Source: Clostridium sp. 1001270J_160509_D11 (lineage in GTDB: Bacteria > Bacillota > Clostridia > Peptostreptococcales > Peptostreptococcaceae). From it: 64,000 nucleotides of DNA. Each line of letters starts with the position of its first letter. Positions within the stretch are counted from its first letter, which is position 1. The stretch is taken from assembly GCF_015667935.1 (NCBI RefSeq), contig NZ_JADPET010000002.1, positions 1 to 64,000 on the forward strand. The letters are read 5' to 3'. Both the position numbers and the translations under genes were made by a program. Positions 1 to 7,459 of the stretch are shown here, piece after piece. Under the pieces are notes generated by a model. The model had not been told where the DNA came from and did no database searches. It worked only from the letters and a program-made list of their open reading frames with translations.

Positions 1-160
1 ATAATATATATGGAAAGAAAAATTTAAAAAATCACCAGTAAAAGTACATAATCATATCTAAAATTAATAATTTCAAAACAACTTATTGGAAAAGCTTATC
101 TAAATTAACATCACACAATAAAAATTTTCAAAATAACAATTAAAAATACATTATCAGCCC

Positions 161-217
161 AAAGTTACTATCACATTTGAAGGATTAACCCAAAATGTAA
201 CATAGTAACTTTTTTTA
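161..217 (+). terminator. rho-independent terminator of a gene left of the window
   Basis: AAAGTTACTA (161-170) pairs with TAGTAACTTT (203-212). An inner ACATTT (173-178) / AAATGT (193-198) extends the stem, and a T run follows to 217. It most likely ends a + strand gene outside the window. The rest of 1-334 is AT-rich and shows no gene. Confidence 0.6.
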
Positions 218-334
218 TTTGCTCTATGAAAGGGGGGCGAGGGATTATGGGTTAAAAGTATAATCAAATATAGTTAGTTTCTAAGTATCAATTCTAAAAT
301 TAAAAGTTTATAAAATCAAAAAGGAGTGATTTAT

Positions 335-922
335 ATGAAAAAACAATTATTAATCGGATCTATGTTGGCATTATCTACCATATTATCTGCTTGTAGTAAT
401 GACAAGTCAAATCAGTTGTATGAGGAGGCTATGGCAAATGGCAAGTCAAGTGTAATAGAAGAGGAGTATTACGAGGCAATTGATGATTTTAGGTCCGCTC
501 TGGAGTATAAAGAAGGGGATACAGAGGCTGAGAAGTTAATTGAGCAGTTGGAGTTGTTGTTGGATGCGAAAAAGGCAAAGGAAGATAATGTTTATTCTGG
601 GGAAATTGAGAAGTTAGACAAGGTTAATTCTATTACAACTGATGATGATGTTGTTAAGGAGAAGGCTAATGAGTATAAAAATGAAGCAGAGGCTTTTACA
701 ATATATGAGGCTATAGTAAAAGCAGAGAAAGACTTGGATACACCTATATATGATTCATCAAAGAATTATGAAAAAAATCATGAATCATATATTTCTATAA
801 GTAAAGAACCTCAATATATTAATGGTGAGAAGGCATATATAGCTACAGTTTATTGGTATGAGAAAGGTGATGATTTTTGGATGCATCAAAATGTTTATGT
901 ATTTGAAAATAGAATAGAGTAA
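335..922 (+). CDS. lipoprotein with TPR-like helices
   Basis: This is a 195-residue secreted lipoprotein of unknown function. The N-terminus has a basic start, a hydrophobic stretch and the lipobox LSAC, with the lipidated cysteine at residue 20. The mature part is highly charged; a stretch near residues 28-75 (EEYYEAIDDFRSALEYKEGD) looks like a TPR-type helical repeat, which usually mediates protein contacts. The ATG at 335 is preferred because AAGGAG (321-326) sits at the right distance; an in-frame GTG at 326 overlaps that site and is unlikely to be used. The gene is monocistronic, with a terminator directly after it. No enzymatic domain is visible, so only the lipoprotein call is firm. 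Confidence 0.75.
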   Translation: MKKQLLIGSMLALSTILSACSNDKSNQLYEEAMANGKSSVIEEEYYEAIDDFRSALEYKEGDTEAEKLIEQLELLLDAKKAKEDNVYSGEIEKLDKVNSITTDDDVVKEKANEYKNEAEAFTIYEAIVKAEKDLDTPIYDSSKNYEKNHESYISISKEPQYINGEKAYIATVYWYEKGDDFWMHQNVYVFENRIE

Positions 923-933
923 TTTTATTTGGT

Positions 934-965
934 ACTCCCAGGGGGATGCTCCTGGGAGTTTTTTT
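934..965 (+). terminator. rho-independent terminator
   Basis: Stem ACTCCCAGG (934-942) / CCTGGGAGT (951-959), an 8-nt loop, then a run of T. It ends the lipoprotein gene and lies just upstream of the DUF4238 gene, so that gene needs its own promoter or readthrough. Confidence 0.9.
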
Positions 966-996
966 AACAAAATCAAAGAAAAGAAAGGATGATAAT

Positions 997-2013
997 ATGT
1001 CAAAATATAAAAAACAACATTATGTACCACGTTTATATTTAAAAGGATTTGCAATTAATAAAAAGCAAGACAGAATAAATGTGTATGATAAATCTAGAAA
1101 TAAATTTAGAAAAAATCAACAATTTATGAATGTTGCAGCAGAAAATTATTTTTATGACTTTGATTTGGAAGCCATATATGAAAGTTGTTCTGAAGAAAAG
1201 AAGACAGAATTTCATAAGGTTTTTGGAAATGATGCCACACCAAAAAGTGTAAGAGATAAACACTTAGTAGAAAAGTTTTTAGGGGATATGGTAGAGGGGG
1301 CTTACAAAAAATTTTTGGATAAATTAATTTCTTCAATAGATAGAGCAAAAAATAATAGTTGGTGTCTTAAGAATTGTATGTGCTTATCAGAAGACGATAA
1401 AAAAGAATTTTCATATTATTTAGCAATTCAATTTTTTAGAGGAAAGTACTTACCGAATTCATTTACAGCATTTTGTGAAAAGGTAGTAGGGATTAAGATT
1501 AGCGAGAATGCAGCTAAGTTAGAACAAATTAAATGTTTAATTGACAGCAAAAGAATAAATATAGTTAGGGATGTACTTTTGAAGCATAAATGGGTAATAT
1601 ATATAAATAATACAGATATTGATCTTTATACATCAGATAATCCATTTATAATACAACCACACACATCTAAAATGGGAGTCCAATGCAACTATTTGAATGC
1701 TGATTCGGTTGAATATGTTTTTCCAATAACAAAGTCTGCAATACTTGTTATTTATAGTGAAAAAGCATATGAAGTAATGCAATCAAAACATGGTATAGAT
1801 ATATATCCTGATGATATGAAGCCTGAAGATAGAAGATTTAGAGAAATGAATAATATAAAACAAGCTGAATATTATAATACTCTTCAAATAGCTTATAGTA
1901 TAAATGAGATTTACTTTAGTGATGATAGTGATAAATTTATAAAACGAACTTTAAAAGCCCATCCAGAGTTTTTAACGAAAGAGTATATTACGAAATTGGA
2001 CGATAATGAATAA
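997..2013 (+). CDS. DUF4238 domain protein
   Basis: A 338-residue soluble protein. Its opening, KKQHYVPRLYLKGFA, followed by NVYDK, is the signature N-terminus of the DUF4238 family, whose biochemical role is not established as far as I know. The central TSDNPFI (about residue 225) is also typical of the family. There is no signal peptide or membrane segment. The ATG at 997 has AAGAAAGGA in front of it; a longer reading from 946 would start inside the upstream terminator and is rejected. It sits in a region of small unknown and possible defence genes, which fits an accessory role, but this is only context. Confidence 0.7.
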   Translation: MSKYKKQHYVPRLYLKGFAINKKQDRINVYDKSRNKFRKNQQFMNVAAENYFYDFDLEAIYESCSEEKKTEFHKVFGNDATPKSVRDKHLVEKFLGDMVEGAYKKFLDKLISSIDRAKNNSWCLKNCMCLSEDDKKEFSYYLAIQFFRGKYLPNSFTAFCEKVVGIKISENAAKLEQIKCLIDSKRINIVRDVLLKHKWVIYINNTDIDLYTSDNPFIIQPHTSKMGVQCNYLNADSVEYVFPITKSAILVIYSEKAYEVMQSKHGIDIYPDDMKPEDRRFREMNNIKQAEYYNTLQIAYSINEIYFSDDSDKFIKRTLKAHPEFLTKEYITKLDDNE

Positions 2014-2026
2014 ATATATATAGTTC

Positions 2027-2061
2027 AGAAGGCCTTGGAAAGTAGTATATGAGGTCTTTTT
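2027..2061 (+). terminator. possible weak terminator
   Basis: AGAAGGCCT (2027-2035) can pair with AGGTCTTTT (2052-2060) with one or two wobble pairs, followed by T-rich sequence. The stem is imperfect, so the call is tentative. Confidence 0.35.
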
Positions 2062-2165
2062 ATGTTGTCTCCTATATAATCAAAAAAATACCACAAAAAA
2101 AAGGAAAAAACTCCTTTAATGTAGAACTTTAGAATGTAGTCTGAAAACAAACAAGGAGGCATTCC

Positions 2166-2456
2166 ATGAAAATAACATTATCACAAGGAATATTAGTAAA
2201 CGAAAGAAGCAAAGAAATAGATGAATTTGCGAATATTGTCAAAACAATCGAGAGTGATGTCATACCTCACAAAGGGGATTTTATAAGCGACAGTTTATAC
2301 GGCGAGTTTAATATTTACGAGTATGAAGTTACTGATGTTGTCATAAGTTATACGGATAATTGCTGTCAAGTGGATTTGGAACCTATGATTGTGGGAAGTA
2401 AGGAATTAGTACAAAGATATAAAGACGAAATTGCTCCATGGCACGGTTGGGAGTAA
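2166..2456 (+). CDS. small hypothetical protein
   Basis: A 96-residue acidic protein with a good ribosome binding site (AAGGAGG, about 2153-2159). It has no signal peptide, membrane segment or motif that I recognise. A Cys pair (DNCCQVD) and a Trp-rich end (APWHGWE) are the only notable features. It is bracketed by its own upstream gap and a clean terminator, so it appears to be a single transcription unit. It could be a mobile-element accessory protein given its surroundings, but nothing in the sequence proves that. Confidence 0.55.
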   Translation: MKITLSQGILVNERSKEIDEFANIVKTIESDVIPHKGDFISDSLYGEFNIYEYEVTDVVISYTDNCCQVDLEPMIVGSKELVQRYKDEIAPWHGWE

Positions 2457-2460
2457 GATA

Positions 2461-2492
2461 AAAGGCTGGAATAGAAGTTCTGGCCTTTTTTG
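2461..2492 (+). terminator. rho-independent terminator
   Basis: AAAGGCTGGAA (2461-2471) pairs over its full length, using two G:T pairs, with TTCTGGCCTTT (2478-2488), followed by T residues. It ends the 96-residue gene. Confidence 0.85.
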
Positions 2493-2904
2493 CGTCATGA
2501 AATGCACTGTCGAAATAGGGGCTATGATGGGGTATTTTAATTAGAAATCAAACAATATACAAAGTAAGTTTTTAGTTTTATAAACATATATCAATTTATG
2601 TATTATTTTATATAAGACTATCAATTATTATAGATATTAATAGGAATATGTCGTACGAAAGTATTAAAAAAATTGACGGAAAATAATGAAAATTCCAATA
2701 AATTGTGGTACTATTATATTACTGAAGGTGGCCGCTTTTATTTAAAATAATTTGTTTATGAGTATTTTAAGTGATATATTTTTTATTAGAAAGAAGGGTA
2801 GATAAAAAGCTATATAATCTTAAATAATTTGGTGAGAGTAAGGAATTTTGATAACTAATGTGGTTGTGAAGTGCAAAATAAGTGATGTTTAAAGGAGGTA
2901 ACTT
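2493..2904. other. intergenic stretch without a recognisable gene
   Basis: About 410 bases of AT-rich sequence. The only promoter-like element is TTGACG near 2672 followed by an AT-rich stretch, without a convincing -10 at the usual distance. No RNA gene, repeat or ORF was seen. It presumably carries the promoter of the HTH gene at 2905. Confidence 0.4.
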
Positions 2905-3297
2905 ATGCAAAATATAACAAATATAATTGCAGAGATACTTTGCAAGAGAAATCTACTTTCGACAATTAAGTATGATGCTTTCCTGGATGAAATAAAAGAA
3001 AGAAATGTCTATATTATAAGTGAAAATACTGTGAAGAATATACTTTTGCTTATCGAAAATTATGGTTCTTATTATGTATATGTTCCAAGCAAGAAGACAG
3101 TTTATAAGTATCTTAGAGATGCAGAAATTGTAAAATCTCGTGATAACGGAATGACTTCAAAACAGATTGGCGAACTTTTTAATCTTAATAGAAGGAGAGT
3201 CGATCAAATTTTAAAGAAAAAGCGTGAAGAGGCTAAGAATAAGGATAAGAGAGATTCATCAATAGAAATAATATTGTTGATAAATGAGGATGAATAA
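2905..3297 (+). CDS. Mor-like helix-turn-helix protein
   Basis: A 130-residue probable DNA-binding protein. Residues about 67-110 hold a tyrosine-rich strand (SYYVYVPSK) and then a helix-turn-helix whose second half, MTSKQIGELFNLNRRRVDQI, has the layout of the C-terminal HTH of Mor-type transcription activators. The same plan, a YIP/YVP strand followed by a basic HTH ending in K/R-rich residues, recurs in two other small proteins of this window (11086 and 51205). The N-terminal 60 residues are helical and unassigned. GGAGG (about 2894-2898) precedes the ATG. The target is unknown; the acidic/ATPase/HEPN genes downstream are possible targets but are separated from it by a terminator. Confidence 0.65.
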   Translation: MQNITNIIAEILCKRNLLSTIKYDAFLDEIKERNVYIISENTVKNILLLIENYGSYYVYVPSKKTVYKYLRDAEIVKSRDNGMTSKQIGELFNLNRRRVDQILKKKREEAKNKDKRDSSIEIILLINEDE

Positions 3298-3327
3298 TAA
3301 AGTTAAATAATTACGAATAAATAATCG

Positions 3328-3366
3328 ATAGCAAGGAGCTGAAAAGTTTCTTGCTATTTTTATTTT
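3328..3366 (+). terminator. rho-independent terminator
   Basis: ATAGCAAG (3328-3335) pairs with CTTGCTAT (3350-3357), then a T-rich tail. It ends the HTH gene at 2905. Confidence 0.8.
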
Positions 3367-3494
3367 GAAACGTGTGCATAAATATATAAAACCTATGCAA
3401 AATATGAGAAAGATATGCAATTATAAATTTTGAAATTTTAAGGAAATTATAAATTAAAAGTGCAAATTTGATTATGTTGAAAGGAAGGATTGTT

Positions 3495-3791
3495 ATGACT
3501 AAGGAAGAAATGATACAAGAGCTTTTAGATTATTGTGAGCAAGATGAGGAGGAACTTATGGATTATTCTGAGGAAGAGTTGGAGGAGATTTGGGAGACGA
3601 GGGAGGGGATTATTCAGGGGCTTGTTGAGGATTTTAACCAATATGATGAGGAACTTCGACAATATTCTAAGGACGAGCTTATTGAGTTGCGTGAGGAACT
3701 CGACGATATGAAGGATTTGTTATATCCAAATGAGTATGATGAGGATGCTGATGATTTTGAATATGACGATTTTGATGATGATTATGAATAA
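3495..3791 (+). CDS. small very acidic protein ahead of the ATPase/HEPN pair
   Basis: A 98-residue protein dominated by Asp and Glu, ending in an almost pure D/E/Y tail. It contains an internal repeat: ELMDYSEEELEEI and ELRQYSKDELIEL share the pattern L-x-x-Y-S-x-x-E-L-x-E. No family was recognised. The ATG at 3495 has AAGGAAGG in front; longer readings from 3468 lack a site. Its stop is 13 bases before the next ATG, and the next ribosome binding site starts at the stop codon, so it is translated with the ATPase. A strongly acidic small partner could act as an antitoxin, an inhibitor or a DNA mimic, but that is inference from charge and position. Confidence 0.6.
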   Translation: MTKEEMIQELLDYCEQDEEELMDYSEEELEEIWETREGIIQGLVEDFNQYDEELRQYSKDELIELREELDDMKDLLYPNEYDEDADDFEYDDFDDDYE

Positions 3792-3804
3792 GGAGGCATA
3801 AGTC

Positions 3805-4977
3805 ATGTTACTTGAGTTTTCCTGCAGCAATTTTAAGTCGATTAAGGAAAAGGTCACTTTTTCGGCTATTGCGACGGATGATAGCAAAAACGAGGAATTT
3901 TTAAGGAAGTTTGGCGATTTTAGGGTTTTGCATACGTCTGTGATTTATGGGCCAAATGGTTCGGGAAAGAGCAACCTTTTTAAGGCGATTGGATTTGTGA
4001 GGGATTTGGTGCTTAAAAGTTGTGAGAAAAAGGCTGGGGAGGTGTTGAAACAACCTCGTCACAAGATGGCATCTCAGGATGAAAAAAGCGAATTTAATAT
4101 ACAATTTATAATGGGCAATGTTAGATATGCTTATGGATTTGTGTTAAGAAACAATTTGGTGAGTGAGGAGTATTTATATTATTTTGCGCGTGAGCGCGAA
4201 GAAATTGTGAAAGTTTTTGAGAGAGAGGAAGGAGAAGTCTGTCTCGGTGAAAAATTTGAGGAAAATAAGGTGTTGTTGGAGATAACTAAAGACGAGCTTG
4301 GCGATAATAGGCTGTTGTTGTCTTGTATTGGAAATAAAAGTGGCATTTGTGAGATAAGTGATGCATTTTTGTTTTTTAAGTTACATCTTGTCATACATAA
4401 TATGGAGGTAAAAAGCGAAAGGGAAAACTGCATTAGGGCCATGATGGAAAATGAGGAGATGAGGAAGTTGATCATCTCTGTTTTTAACGAGTTGGACAGC
4501 GATATAAAGGATATTAGAGTTGAAGATGGGGACGAGGGGCCAAGGGTGAAAGTGGTTTACGATGAGTTTGAAACTGATTTGGCCTATGAGGAGTCGACGG
4601 GAATCAACAAATTGTTTGACCTCGTGCTCCCTATGGTGCAGAGTTTTGTAAATGGGAAGGTGATGATTGTGGACGAAATCGAGTTAAACCTTCACCGAAA
4701 TGTCTCTTATAAAATTATCAACTTATTCAACACCCATCTTCCGAACAACTCTGCCCAGCTTATTTTCACAAGCCACGATATAAGTCTGCTTAGCTTGAAT
4801 TTGTTTAGAAATGACCAGATTTGGTTTGCACAGCTGGGAAAAGATAGGGCGACTGAGTTGTATTCCCTTGTTGAGATTAAAAATATTAGAGCAGATGAAA
4901 ATATCGCCAAGGGGTATGTTATGGGAAGGTATGGAGCTGTTCCTATTTTTAAAAACAATGGCGGTGTTGTGAGATGA
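3805..4977 (+). CDS. AAA15-type (ABC/SMC-like) ATPase
   Basis: A 390-residue ATPase of the AAA_15/OLD-like group found in many defence systems. The N-terminus (SNFKSIKE) is the classic start of this group. Walker A is GPNGSGKS at residues 49-56, Walker B is VMIVDE with D290/E291, and the H-loop is TSHD with H324. There is no OLD-type Toprim nuclease domain fused to the C-terminus, so an effector must be supplied separately. The 3' end overlaps the next start codon by four bases (ATGA), indicating strict co-translation with the HEPN gene. Codon use becomes richer in G and C than in flanking genes, hinting at acquisition by transfer. The general ATPase call is firm; the defence role is inferred. 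Confidence 0.85.
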   Translation: MLLEFSCSNFKSIKEKVTFSAIATDDSKNEEFLRKFGDFRVLHTSVIYGPNGSGKSNLFKAIGFVRDLVLKSCEKKAGEVLKQPRHKMASQDEKSEFNIQFIMGNVRYAYGFVLRNNLVSEEYLYYFAREREEIVKVFEREEGEVCLGEKFEENKVLLEITKDELGDNRLLLSCIGNKSGICEISDAFLFFKLHLVIHNMEVKSERENCIRAMMENEEMRKLIISVFNELDSDIKDIRVEDGDEGPRVKVVYDEFETDLAYEESTGINKLFDLVLPMVQSFVNGKVMIVDEIELNLHRNVSYKIINLFNTHLPNNSAQLIFTSHDISLLSLNLFRNDQIWFAQLGKDRATELYSLVEIKNIRADENIAKGYVMGRYGAVPIFKNNGGVVR

Positions 4978-5693
4978 AGTCTGGTAAGCAGCGAAATTTA
5001 AATTTAACCCAAAGGAAGTCGGGGACAAGGGATAAAATCCAACCTGAAGTTGTGAAGTTTAGCTTAGATGAGATTAAAAAGCATTTTGAGGATAGCATCT
5101 CAGACATCGAGGAGCAGTTTAAGACGATTGACTTGTTGGAAAGCAAGGATAGGGAGAAAATAGACTATATCCTGCGCTCCCAAATTGTGTTTTTAGGTGG
5201 CTCGCTCGACTTTTATTTTCACGAAATTACTCAATTCGGCATAATGCAGATGTATGACGAAATATGGCAAGAGACAAAACCTTATAAAAATCTAAACATC
5301 AAGCTTGGGACGATTTTGGGCGTGTTAAAAGGAGAGAAGGACGACTCCTGGTTTATCGAGTTTATCAACTACGAATACAGCAAGATTTCGCTGATTTCTT
5401 ACGACTCGATTGAAAAGGCGATGAACATGATCGGGCTGCATATGTACCAAATTGCGAACAAAATCTACGGCGAGGAAATCGAGAGAAAGGAAAGAGTAAT
5501 CAAGCTGAAAGAAAGGATGAACCGCCTCTGCGAAAGACGAAACTGCATCGCCCACCAGTTTGATATGTTTCACGAAAATGCCGAGAAAAAGCCGATTCAT
5601 ATTAATACGGTGAGGGAGTTTATCGAGGATGCGAAGGAAATTGTTGATGTCGTTTATGAATTGATGCTGGAGCATGACGTCGTGAAGAGATAG
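4974..5693 (+). CDS. HEPN-domain protein (RiboL-PSP-like), probable RNase effector
   Basis: A 239-residue all-helical protein. Near the C-terminus, ERRNCIAHQ contains the R-x4-H motif of HEPN RNases (R189 to H194), in the RRNxIAH form typical of RiboL-PSP HEPN proteins. HEPN proteins in this setting usually cleave RNA and stop growth. No membrane segment is present. It overlaps the upstream ATPase gene by four bases. A pairing of ABC-like ATPase with HEPN nuclease resembles the logic of PrrC and RloC, where both parts are in one protein; here they are separate. The family call rests on the motif and helical pattern; RNase activity is inferred. Confidence 0.75.
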   Translation: MKSGKQRNLNLTQRKSGTRDKIQPEVVKFSLDEIKKHFEDSISDIEEQFKTIDLLESKDREKIDYILRSQIVFLGGSLDFYFHEITQFGIMQMYDEIWQETKPYKNLNIKLGTILGVLKGEKDDSWFIEFINYEYSKISLISYDSIEKAMNMIGLHMYQIANKIYGEEIERKERVIKLKERMNRLCERRNCIAHQFDMFHENAEKKPIHINTVREFIEDAKEIVDVVYELMLEHDVVKR

Positions 5694-5709
5694 TGTTGGT
5701 GTATTAATT

Positions 5710-5759
5710 GCATAATCGTGTTCAACCATTGGACATCAAATGGTTGAGTATGATTGTGC
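5710..5759. repeat. inverted repeat between convergent units
   Basis: GCATAATC (5710-5717) and TCAACCATT (5722-5730) pair with AATGGTTGA (5739-5747) and GATTGTGC (5752-5759), around an 8-nt loop. There is no T run on either strand, so it is not a standard terminator. It lies just after the HEPN gene and could stabilise the 3' end of its mRNA or mark an element border. Confidence 0.6.
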
Positions 5760-5825
5760 GAGTTTAAGGTTTAAGTAAGAAATATTAGAGCATTGTTATT
5801 CTATTTAACAAGTTTGTGATGAATA

Positions 5826-5927
5826 ACTTTATAAAAAATTAAAATCCCACCTAAGTTACTTATTATGGGGGCATGGTTACTTGTTGTAGAACCTTGTTTA
5901 CTTATTATAGCAACTGGGGTGGGGTTT
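5826..5927 (-). terminator. minus-strand terminator with a large repeat-filled loop
   Basis: Read on the minus strand, AAACCCCACC (5927-5918) pairs with GGTGGGATTT (5851-5842), followed by TTAATTTTTT. The 66-base loop is filled by three 21-base repeats. It would end the amidase transcript. Confidence 0.55.
5856..5918. repeat. three 21-bp tandem repeats
   Basis: TTACTTATTAT or a near copy recurs at 5856, 5877 and 5898, exactly 21 bases apart, with divergent 10-base linkers. On the minus strand this reads as an open frame of seven-residue units (AIISKQG, STTSNHA, PIISNLG), but a stop lies just upstream and no start codon is in frame. It may be a gene relic. Confidence 0.6.
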
Positions 5928-5957
5928 GTATTTTATAGAAAACATCTTGTGACGATT

Positions 5958-6734
5958 TTAACGATATTTTTTTACATATTTCGTACTTGCTGTGATGAAG
6001 TATCCTGATTTCAGCTTATACATATTTGTGTCGCTTCGTTTTATTAGGGAGTCGACTGTGAAGACTTCGCCAGTTTTTGCGACTCCGACGACGCTGGATG
6101 ATTTGAAGTCAGGGGTCTTGTGGTAGTTTACATCTTGGATGATTTTTATTAATTTTGGGATTGGTGTAGGAGCTGTGCAGTTTATTATATCGTCGACATT
6201 TATTTTGCCAGCTTTCAAATTCCAACAATCTAACTTAAATTGCACCATTTTGTCTGGATTTTTGACCATATATATTGGGCAAAGTTTGTATGATTTGCCG
6301 ACGACGTCGGTGTGAGTGATGATGTCTGTTTTACAATTTAGCCCTTTATATTGACAGAGCCACGCGCATAGATGGACCATGCTTTTGTAGGTTGCATCTG
6401 TGTAGTGATTGTCTGAACCTGTTGTGGCAACTTCGATTGCGATTGCGTACGAGTTTGCACTATTTGTCGCATAACATATTTCGTTTGTCGGAATAAGTTG
6501 ATAAATTGTGCCATCGAGGTCGATAACGTAATGCGATGAGGCGTAGATGTACTTGCCATTGACTTTGTAGCCATTTGCCACGACATTGTTGAAATATGAA
6601 ACAGTTTTTAGGCCCTCTACATCAGCTTTGCCAGTGTAGTGAATGGCGATTTTCTTGGCAGTTAGGGGAGTGCCCGGTCTGCCGAATTTGTTTTTCTTCT
6701 GCCATTTTTCAATGACAGTTGGCTTGTTTAACAT
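5958..6734 (-). CDS. N-acetylmuramoyl-L-alanine amidase (phage-type endolysin)
   Basis: A 258-residue peptidoglycan hydrolase. Residues about 20-165 are an Amidase_2 (PGRP-like) domain: KIAIHYTGKAD supplies the first zinc histidine, THTDVVGK the second, and SYKLCP the conserved K/C region near the active site. Residues about 195-258 form a bacterial SH3-like wall-binding domain. There is no signal peptide, as expected of an endolysin released with a holin or by lysis rather than by secretion. An AAAGGAGG site precedes the ATG. It is the last gene of the minus-strand replication module. No holin was found, although the YvrJ protein upstream has one hydrophobic segment. Confidence 0.9.
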   Translation of the reverse strand: MLNKPTVIEKWQKKNKFGRPGTPLTAKKIAIHYTGKADVEGLKTVSYFNNVVANGYKVNGKYIYASSHYVIDLDGTIYQLIPTNEICYATNSANSYAIAIEVATTGSDNHYTDATYKSMVHLCAWLCQYKGLNCKTDIITHTDVVGKSYKLCPIYMVKNPDKMVQFKLDCWNLKAGKINVDDIINCTAPTPIPKLIKIIQDVNYHKTPDFKSSSVVGVAKTGEVFTVDSLIKRSDTNMYKLKSGYFITASTKYVKKYR

Positions 6735-6825
6735 GGTATTCCTCCTTTAAAATTGTAGATAATTAACGATAAATCCTTTGCTAAAATAGCAGAGGATTAT
6801 TGAGTTAAAATGATAAATTAATTAT

Positions 6826-7431
6826 TTAAAATGGAAGATCATCATCAGTACAAGCTGTCAAGTTAGAAGTCGGGTCGTCGCTTAGTTCTGAATTATTAGT
6901 TGGATTATTAGAGGTAGTGCCAGAATTAGTGCTTGATGAAGTCTGACTATTTGTGACATCGCTGCTAGTAGATTGACTATTAGATTGATTGCCAATTTCG
7001 CTATCAGTTCCACCGATATTAGTATTTGCAACAGTAGTCTCGCTATCAGTTATATCACCACCACTATTTGTGACAGCAGTTTCGCTACTATTTATTTCGT
7101 TGCCACCATTATTCTTATTAGGCGTATTGAGTTTCATAATAGAATTTGCTACGACTTTGGCGTAGTTTCTGTTGTTGCCTGTTGAGTCGATGAAGCGGTC
7201 GATGTGGAGACTGCCGCTGATTGCAACGAGGCAACCTTTTTCGATATAAGTTGCGCAGTATTCCGCCTTTTTGCCCCAAATTTCAACAGGGATAAAGTCG
7301 GTTACGGCTTGGTTATCTTTTCTGTAGCTGCGGTCGATTGCTATTGTGAATTTTGAGATTGCAGTGCCTGTGTTGATAAATCTAAGGTCCGGGTCGGCTG
7401 TAAGTCTTCCGATTAAAGTAACTGAATTCAT
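6826..7431 (-). CDS. ssb: single-stranded DNA-binding protein (element-encoded)
   Basis: A 201-residue SSB. Residues 1-105 form the OB fold (MNSVTLIGRLTADPDLRF, then DFIPVEIWGKKAEYCATYIEKG). A long Ser/Thr/Asn/Gly-rich linker follows, and the C-terminus ends in the canonical acidic tip DDDLPF, which recruits replication and repair partners. The linker is unusually long and repetitive (many SNTS/ETTV blocks), unlike compact chromosomal SSBs. AAGGAGG precedes the ATG. Its placement between a DnaB-like helicase and an endolysin argues that it serves an element and is not the host housekeeping copy. Confidence 0.92.
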   Translation of the reverse strand: MNSVTLIGRLTADPDLRFINTGTAISKFTIAIDRSYRKDNQAVTDFIPVEIWGKKAEYCATYIEKGCLVAISGSLHIDRFIDSTGNNRNYAKVVANSIMKLNTPNKNNGGNEINSSETAVTNSGGDITDSETTVANTNIGGTDSEIGNQSNSQSTSSDVTNSQTSSSTNSGTTSNNPTNNSELSDDPTSNLTACTDDDLPF

Positions 7432-7459
7432 AATTAAACCTCCTTAAGGTATATAAATT

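Noticed and set aside
5856-5918. CRISPR-like array from the 21-bp repeats
   Set aside because: Only three units, no unique spacers of proper length, conserved part is 11 bases, and no cas genes are near.
6826-7431. Chromosomal housekeeping ssb
   Set aside because: It is not beside rpsF/rpsR, and it sits between a DnaB-like helicase and an endolysin with a long low-complexity linker.
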